From positions 310,001 to 374,000 of the forward strand of contig WMCF01000029.1 in NCBI GenBank assembly GCA_009792885.1: 64,000 bases of DNA, in the 5' to 3' direction. A program made the translations under genes and the position numbers. The DNA is from Eremophila alpestris peregrina (Eukaryota; Chordata; Aves; Passeriformes; Alaudidae). The notes beneath the pieces are model-generated. The model was given only the letters and a program-made list of their open reading frames with translations. It was not told the DNA's origin and did not search any database. The first letter of the stretch is position 1. Every line of letters begins with the position of its first letter. Below are positions 57,101-64,000 of this stretch, piece after piece.

Positions 57101-58379
57101 TTTCTCAGCCTCAATTCCCTTATCCATGTCCAAACTTCCTATGATCTCCCCCACTTTTACACCCTCCCACACCAACAGCAGTGTCCTAAGAAGAGCTGCT
57201 ACTCCTCTCCTGTATTCATTCCTTAGCATCCTTTGCAAAACTTCTCCCCTCCAACTGGACCAAGAGCCATTCTGCTGACCTAAGATGTCCCTCAGCAAAA
57301 CCAAGTATTCCAAGAAAAATCTGCCCTTTGACAAGATTTCTTCCCCTCCACAAAAAGGGGTGCAAATGTTCTCTAACAGCAGCACCACCAGCATTTTCTA
57401 GCTTGAGCAAAACAGTTTTTTTCCAACCTGCCTTCTACAACCTCAAATATTTGAGAAAGTTCTTATGTGAAACTAGAAAGGAGTAATAAAAAATAGAATC
57501 AGCCAGGAGCAGACACCCAACACAGAAAACTTCAGCCTGAGCAATTAAAATTTGGCAGAATTATAGGAAAGTGGAAGCAGTTCCATAGCAGTGTGCCAGA
57601 CAACCTTTGTAACAGCCTATGCATCAGCTCCACCTGTAACAAAACACAGCACATCACATGTCAAGGAAATGCAGACAGAGGGAAGCAAAATGCCTTCCCT
57701 GTGTGTTTCTCAGCAATGAACAGGAGCCTGTCTCTCCCAGGACAGATCTGCCATCAGCACTCCTGGAACATACTCAAACTGCTTCTTTGCCATGGGACAT
57801 TTTCTCCATCACTCAAAAGATGCTCTTTTCCATGGAGACAGCCTCTAGAAGTAGCTGCCAGGGTGCTTTTTGCCTCCAAAAGGAGCTGAGTAGGGAGAGG
57901 GGGTTAGATGGAGCTCACCTGGACCAGGTCCAGGGCAGAGCCACCCAAACCACCCATGGCTCAGGCTCAACACCACTCCCCAATCCTCCTGCTGCAGCAG
58001 CCGTGCTCCCAAGGCTCCTGCTCCTATCCCCACCAGCCCTCTCCAGCAGCACCTCACTGCACACCCCAGGGGCAGGCTGTTACCACTGAGTGACAGCTAA
58101 ACCCCAGATCTTGCTCTTTCCCTCCATCCTCCTCCTACATTTCAGGAGGGGACATGCCATGTCCCACACACTCTCCCACAGCTCCCGCAGGCACTGCCAG
58201 GACCTTGCTGGTGATTGACAGGGAAGGGAGGTGACCTTTGCCATTTTGTCAAAGCATGAGTGACAGATGGGGCCATGGAGTGCCCCATGGAGTCCTGAAT
58301 GAGCTCCTGGGGTTTAAAAAGGGATGGGTGAGGGGGGGAACAAAGAGCAGTCCAGATCCATGCGGACCAGAACAAGCAT

Positions 58380-58560
58380 TTTTTCTTTTCCCTTAATTAC
58401 CCAGCAGCCTAAAGTGTTTCCACTATTAAAGCCATTTTTATTCAGCTAAATTAAGCCAGTTGCCTCATTAATGACACCAACAAGCAGGAGCCCCTGTAAT
58501 TAAACTGTAAGTTATTTTATGCAGTTCAGCTCAACGCAATGGCAGAGACGCTGCTGCTGG
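58380..58560. other. TAAT-rich candidate regulatory patch
   Basis: Several homeodomain-type cores (CTTAATTACCC, CATTAATGACA, GTAATTAAACTG) lie within 180 nt in otherwise non-repetitive sequence. Function is inferred only from motif density. Confidence 0.22.
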
Positions 58561-61500
58561 GGAGGGACCCTGTGCACCTGTCCCTCCTCCACGCAGCTCC
58601 ATCCTCCACTTACCCTTGTTTCCAAGCTGACACATTTATTTCTGCATGGCAGAAGTTTTTCACACGTTTTAATAACATGGTGCCACTATGAAAATCCTTG
58701 GCTGGGAGGGATTAACATCCCAGAGCAGCTGGGGCTGAGGGAGCACGAGCAAGTGCCTGGCAGAAATGTGAGGAGAGATGCACATCCTCAGCTGTGGTCC
58801 CCAGTGCTGGATATGCTGCTGGCACTGCATGTGACTCCCTTGATATTTGGGCACAACAGGTGTTTCCCATCATCTCACAGCTCACTGCAGCCTTAGCTGG
58901 GTGCTGGTGGCCACAGGAGAGGAGAATGTCACAGCCTCATGTGCTGCTGTAGGGGCAGTTCAAGCATTGTACCTGCAGCAAGCAAGCTGCTAAAGCTTTG
59001 GGTTTGAACCAGAGAAATGCTGAGAAGTCACTTGGGGGCTTGCTTATCCCTGCCAGATAACTCCAATGACCTCTAAAAGCACTGTTATGCTCCTCATCAC
59101 CCTCCCTGCCTTCCCCGTCCCCCTCCCTCCTCTTCCTGTTTAGTAAGCAGCTTTGCTCATTAAGGGAAAAAATGCACTGTCCTCCCTTAATGAATGTGCT
59201 AAAATTACCCCAGCAAGTCCCAGAAGCTGTGGCAGGACAGGTCTCCCCACAAAACAAGCCCTGCAAATATTAGACTGGACTGGAATCTGCAATAGCTCAG
59301 CCCCAAGTCCCAGCAGGACACACCTGAGACAGCCTGGGAAAGGGCTGGGCACTGCCAAGTGTGTGAGAGCCTCACATGCCCATGGAGCAGTGAGCAGAAC
59401 AGGATGCACCATTACACTGGTTAGCCTGAGATTTCATAGCTGCCAGGAGTCCTGCTGGATTTGCTCCCTGTTCAGGCTCAGCACCAGGACACATATATTG
59501 GTGCTGTGGAGGAGTGAGACAATTAACAGAGGTCCTCAGCCATGGTCTGGCATTACCTACAGCACAACTTTGCTCCTCAAACAACACCCCAGCAACCCCC
59601 AGGGCTTTTCTGACCCCAAACACAGCAGAACCAAAAAGTCTCCAAGGTTCAATATTCCTTTGTGTGCTTGGGCAGCAAAACTATATCCTTTCTCCTGTCC
59701 ACAGATTCTGTCCTTTACCCTGTAAGGCACGTGTCACAAAGCATGTGCCATGACAATCATCTCATTCCCCACAAACTATTTCTTGTTCTAGGGCTAGAGC
59801 CAGAATCTGCAATAGTTTCCCCAACTCAGAGCATCCTTCACCAGAGAGGAGAGAGGGACCATCATGGGTGACACACAGAAGAGACCCTGCCATTCCACAT
59901 GCCACTGGTCCTGGAGATGTGGTACTGGAGGAAGGAACCACCAATTCCTCTGTATTTCTCACCTGCAGGACCCTGATTTTCAAATTCACACCGAAATAGG
60001 GCTGAGGGAGGTGGAAGGGGCTCCTGCATTGCTCTTTAAGCAACAGCATTAAAAAACAAAAGCTGCAGAGGAAATGGGAAGGCATTAAGTTACCACAGCT
60101 CTATGACAGGACTCCCACAGCCAGTGCCAGCAGCACATCTGCCCCATGCCTCTCCTCCCAGTGCCTCTGCAGTGCAGCAGCCATGTCCTGCTGCTGCCTT
60201 CAACCCAGCCCAGCCTTTATTTTAAAGGCCATCTCCTACCCCATGACACTTCCACACCCTCCAAGTCATCCCTTCTGAGGCATCTCCCAGCTGCACAAAG
60301 CTTTGTTCAGAGACAAATCACCCCTCAGAGTTTATTGCTGCTCACAGCTTCAGTTCAGCACATGGTGCAGATGGGAAGGCGTGACCAGATGTGGGTCACA
60401 CTGTCCCCTGTGCTTCCAGGCAGATCAGATGCAGGGATCTGGCCCTCTGCTCTACACTCATCTTTGCCCTTGCTCTGTGCAGTTTCCACTGCTCTTCTCC
60501 AAAGACATCTGGACTCTCAGAGGACTTGAGGAAAGGTTAAAAGCTAGGTCAGCCCTGCAGTTGCTTTCCCTTTGCCTGCCAGTTTCCCTGCAGGGCAGAG
60601 TCCAACAGCAGCCACAGAATGGGCCAGCTTCTGCTCAAGGAAGAGAAAAATCAACTTGCAACAGGCAAGAGCCTTCCCCCATAGCTGCCCTCCTGCAGCC
60701 CAGAGGTCCTCAGGACTGCACTGCCCCCACCTCATCTCTTCTGTCCCAAACTGCAGCGATTCTACACCCATTAGACCAAAATATTACAGTGCACTGGGCT
60801 TTCCTCCTGCTTTGGCATGCAGAAGTAATGCTGGAGATGTGTGCTGGCTGAGGACAAGGGTTGCCAGCTGCCAGCTCCAGCAAGGGGCTGGGTTTATCCA
60901 ACCCTGCTTGCTTCAAACAGCATTGTTCTTCAAGCTGGGAACAGAGAACAACTGGGGAATGCCTCCTGCTCACAGGTTTCCAGTGAACCCAGAGCCAACC
61001 CTATCTCTGTGTGAGAGAAGAGTTCAGAGCTGTGGCAAGGCACAGCTTGAGGATTTCAGATGGCATGGAAAAGAGAGGAATGCCCACAGGGCATTTCCCA
61101 GCATCTCTGAGTACACAATAATTGGACTTTGATGATATCAGAGTTTTTCCCCAACCTTTATGATTTCATGAGCATCCTTGAAGCAATAGGGAGAGGTGCT
61201 CAGAGGAGCCACCCACCTGGGAGGTCACTCCAAATGTCCAAGCAGACACTGGGAGAGCTGGACAAGGCCCACACAAGAGTCTCAATGTCAGCTCACTGAG
61301 CACAGATGTGATGGGACAGGTTCTGGTCCTCCCTCTTCCTCCTGAGCAACGACTGTGATCTCAGCTGTTAAAGGGCTCTTACTTCAAATTTATATTTTTT
61401 AAAATATCCCCACCTACTTGGATGCCCAGAAATCAATGAGCCTTGAATAACCTCGAAGGGGTTAGCAAAGAGAAAACTAACAGCTGGGCCTGAGCCCCAG

Positions 61501-61602
61501 TTTTCCTGACTCAGGGAGGGATGCCAGAGGCTGGGATGCACTGGGATGGTACCAAGAGCTCTGCAGGGCCTCTGAAGAAAGGCAGGGGTATAAATACAGA
61601 AC

Positions 61603-61621
61603 TATATATATATATATATAT
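61603..61621. repeat. (TA)n microsatellite
   Basis: An uninterrupted TA run of about nine units, followed by TGTATCC. Confidence 0.95.
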
Positions 61622-63879
61622 GTATCCAGCAATAGCAAAACAACAGGGCATACGGCAGACTCTGAGCTCTCGGCAGACTCTGCTAAATGGTTTCCAATTA
61701 ATTAACTGATTACATGATAGAACAGAAGGGGATTCAAGTGAGTGCTGTTGACCTTTAAGAATAATTAATATCATCAGGATAGCAAAACTCGTCCAAGAAA
61801 AATAATTAGGAAGATTCTAATATTGCCTCCAAAGCCACATTGAAAGGGTTGAGGAAGGTTCTGGTTAATTCAGAGGCACAGTTCCCACATATTTCCTAGC
61901 AGATTCATTTCTCCCTTACACTGGCTTCCACCTGCAGATCTCCCACACACACGTGCTTCTTCCCTGCCCCAATCAATCCTCCCTCTCCTCTCCAGATCCA
62001 TTTCCCTGTCACCTCTTCTACACCTCATGCACCTCCCACTCTCCATTTCTTCCCTAGAGTATCCTTGCTCAATCCCTTGTTGTAACCTTCTCTCTCCAGC
62101 CTGGCCCCTGTCCCTGCCACAGACTCATCCCATCCCCTGCTCCTCTTTGGCCAGACCAGAGTTCCACTCTCTGCCTTCCTGAACCTAAGGAAGAAGCCCT
62201 GGTCGTTCCACAAGACATCAATCCACTTTTTATCTCCATTCAGCACTGGCATCTCCATAGGCTGACAGAAGGCAAGCGCCACATGTCATCCCAAAAAAGC
62301 CCTTCCCTGCTTTTCCTCAGCAGTCAAATCCATCACAGAGGCTGGTCTGGGAAACAGATGTAAGAAATGCACAGCAACAGGAGGAAGATGGGAAATTCGT
62401 GAATCCCATTACACCTCACCAATGCTCCCACCTCACTGTATTTTCCTTGCTTCTCCTTTCCCAGCTTGCTTGGCCCCAATGTCATGTGTGGGAGAGGGGT
62501 TGGAAAGCCATGTAGCCAAGCAGGAACTGTAGTGCTGAGCTTCCCAGGGAAGGTAGCCTGATCACACTGGGAGTGGGGTTACACGAGCAGCCAAAATTCC
62601 TTGTGAGGGAAGCGTAAAAAAACCAGCCCTGGAACGAAACCCACCTTTGCAGCGAATAAATAAATTTCCTCTGCTGCTTATTATCATTAAAACTTGTGTG
62701 GCTTGACACTTCACTAAATTATAGATAAAAGGAAAAATGGTCTTCCTGGGCTCAGAAAAGCAGGCTGCTGCCAGAGCCCTGTGTTTACAGCAGCTAATGA
62801 AAAGACAGCCTGCCATTAGCCTGCAGCACTCGCAGCACCTCGGCAGGGAACAGAGCTACCTGCACCCCCAGCACAGGGAGCAGCAGCTGGGCACCACGAG
62901 GGACCACAGCAGGGGACAGGCAGGGGCTGGCACGGGGAGGTGCACACACAGGGAACCCAAGGACCCACACCATCAGCCAGCAGAGATGGCAGCTGCCACC
63001 TCCCATGCTGTGCGGAGCCTCCTGGCCACAGCAGGAGCTGGGGCTGACACGCTCCAGCTACACCTCATCAAATGACAAAAAAAACCCACTCAGCTTGGGA
63101 GACAGACAGCGGCAATCAGGACCTGCCTGCAGCCAGGCTGCTGCCTCCCTGAGATGTCTGTGGGGTGGGAGCAGGGAGACAGCAGGTGCCTGGGACACAC
63201 CTGAGCATGGGCACAGGAGCACCTCTGCCCAAAAACCCATTTGCAGCACCTGAGAACACGGGGAGGAATCCTGCTCTGAGGAGAGACCTGCCTGCAGCCA
63301 CACCTGAGACGTGGCACGATGGGACTCCTGACAGCCTGAGGCATGCCTGGCTGAGGGAACTGGGGGTGACTTAATCCAGCCAGAGCCCAGTGAAGCCTGC
63401 TTGCTACACTCCACACTTCTAATCACTCCAAAAGCAGAAACACGCTTTGCCTTTGACAGTTAACTCAGTCAAAACAAGCAGGAATGTCTGCACATGAAAG
63501 TTACATTTTACCCATTCTTCTCAATACATTATGTACTTAAAAAGAAGTATCTTTTGCTGGTCACTGTGAGGAATATTTTCAAATGAAAAGACTAATCACC
63601 ACAAAGCACTGAGTGCTTCAGAGTGCAGCAGGCATTCCTTCATTATTCCGAGACAGCAAATTACCCACAATTATCAACACGCACAACTGGATACAGCAAA
63701 CATTTAGCCAAAGCCCATGGATTGTGGTTGCAGAGAGGTTGGATGGCAGATGTCCTAGAGAACTACTCATGTGAGAAACCCCCAGACAGCAGCCGGGTAC
63801 TGGTGCTGCAAAACAAATCCATTCACGCTGCAGAGCACAGTCAGTGCCAGGAATCACTGCAGCTCAGAAAGTTAGCATC

Positions 63880-64000
63880 CACAGAATCTTAGAGAGGCTT
63901 GGGTTGGAAGGGACCTTGGAGATCATATTCCAAAGCCCCTGCCATGGGCAGGACACCTTTCACCAGGTCATGTTGCTCAGAGACCCACCCAGCCTGGCCT
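63880..64000 (-). repeat. CR1 LINE 3' fragment cut by the window edge
   Basis: The plus strand reads GGCTTGGGTTGGAAGGGACC, then CCTGCCATGGGCAGGACACC and CACCCAGCCTGGCCT at the edge. These are the same diagnostic blocks as in the copy at 5984. It is in minus orientation and continues beyond the window. Confidence 0.9.

Larger units (their letters stand above)
54107..64000 (-). other. NTRK3: NTRK3 intron upstream of the last LRR exon (partial, at least 9.9 kb)
   Basis: It ends with TTTCCAG before 54106; its start is beyond the window. I searched for the preceding LRR exon (NSGLR, RAFAKNPHLRY) on the minus strand and did not find it. It contains pyrimidine-rich stretches (about 57010-57330 and 61900-62280), a TA microsatellite at 61603-61621, an AT-rich patch at 58380-58560, and a CR1 fragment at the right edge. 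Nothing else was recognised. Confidence 0.8.

Noticed and set aside
1..64000. tRNA, rRNA, operons, bacterial or phage systems
   Set aside because: No cloverleaf, rRNA segment, ribosome-binding-site-led gene series or integrase was seen; the sequence is plainly vertebrate intron.

Overview
The window is intronic vertebrate DNA carrying part of one large multi-exon gene on the minus strand. The organism is most likely a bird. It has CR1 LINE fragments of the avian/reptilian kind, few other interspersed repeats, low CpG, and receptor exons whose wording fits an avian TrkC. I cannot name the species. If synteny holds, this is the counterpart of chicken chromosome 10, but that is inference.

The gene is NTRK3, which encodes TrkC, the neurotrophin-3 receptor tyrosine kinase. 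Eight consecutive coding exons (69, 158, 143, 142, 297, 24, 71 and 103 nt; 1,007 nt in all) lie between 54106 and 35738 and are read from high to low coordinate. They encode the last leucine-rich repeat, the LRR C-terminal cysteine cap, the two Ig-like domains, the juxtamembrane linker, the transmembrane helix and the first cytoplasmic residues. Every exon has AG/GT borders and the codon phases join without a break. The signal peptide, the N-terminal cap and the earlier LRR exons lie beyond 64000. The cytoplasmic exon after the membrane helix and the kinase exons lie beyond base 1.

Layout by coordinate: 1-35737 is the 5' part of the very long intron after the transmembrane exon. It holds two recognisable CR1 copies, two much older CR1 relics, a MIR-like CORE-SINE, microsatellites and several unannotated CpG-bearing or TAAT-rich patches that could be conserved non-coding elements. 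35738-54106 is the exon cluster, with introns of 0.6 to 6.5 kb. 54107-64000 is part of the upstream intron, repeat-poor until a CR1 copy runs off the right edge.

I found no second gene, tRNA, rRNA, CRISPR array, operon or intact mobile element. The open frames of 60-260 codons across the window look like chance frames in intron sequence. No undescribed system is evident. The most useful observations are the in-frame 24-nt microexon in the receptor stalk, the ancient repeat relics, and a set of candidate regulatory patches that need cross-species alignment.
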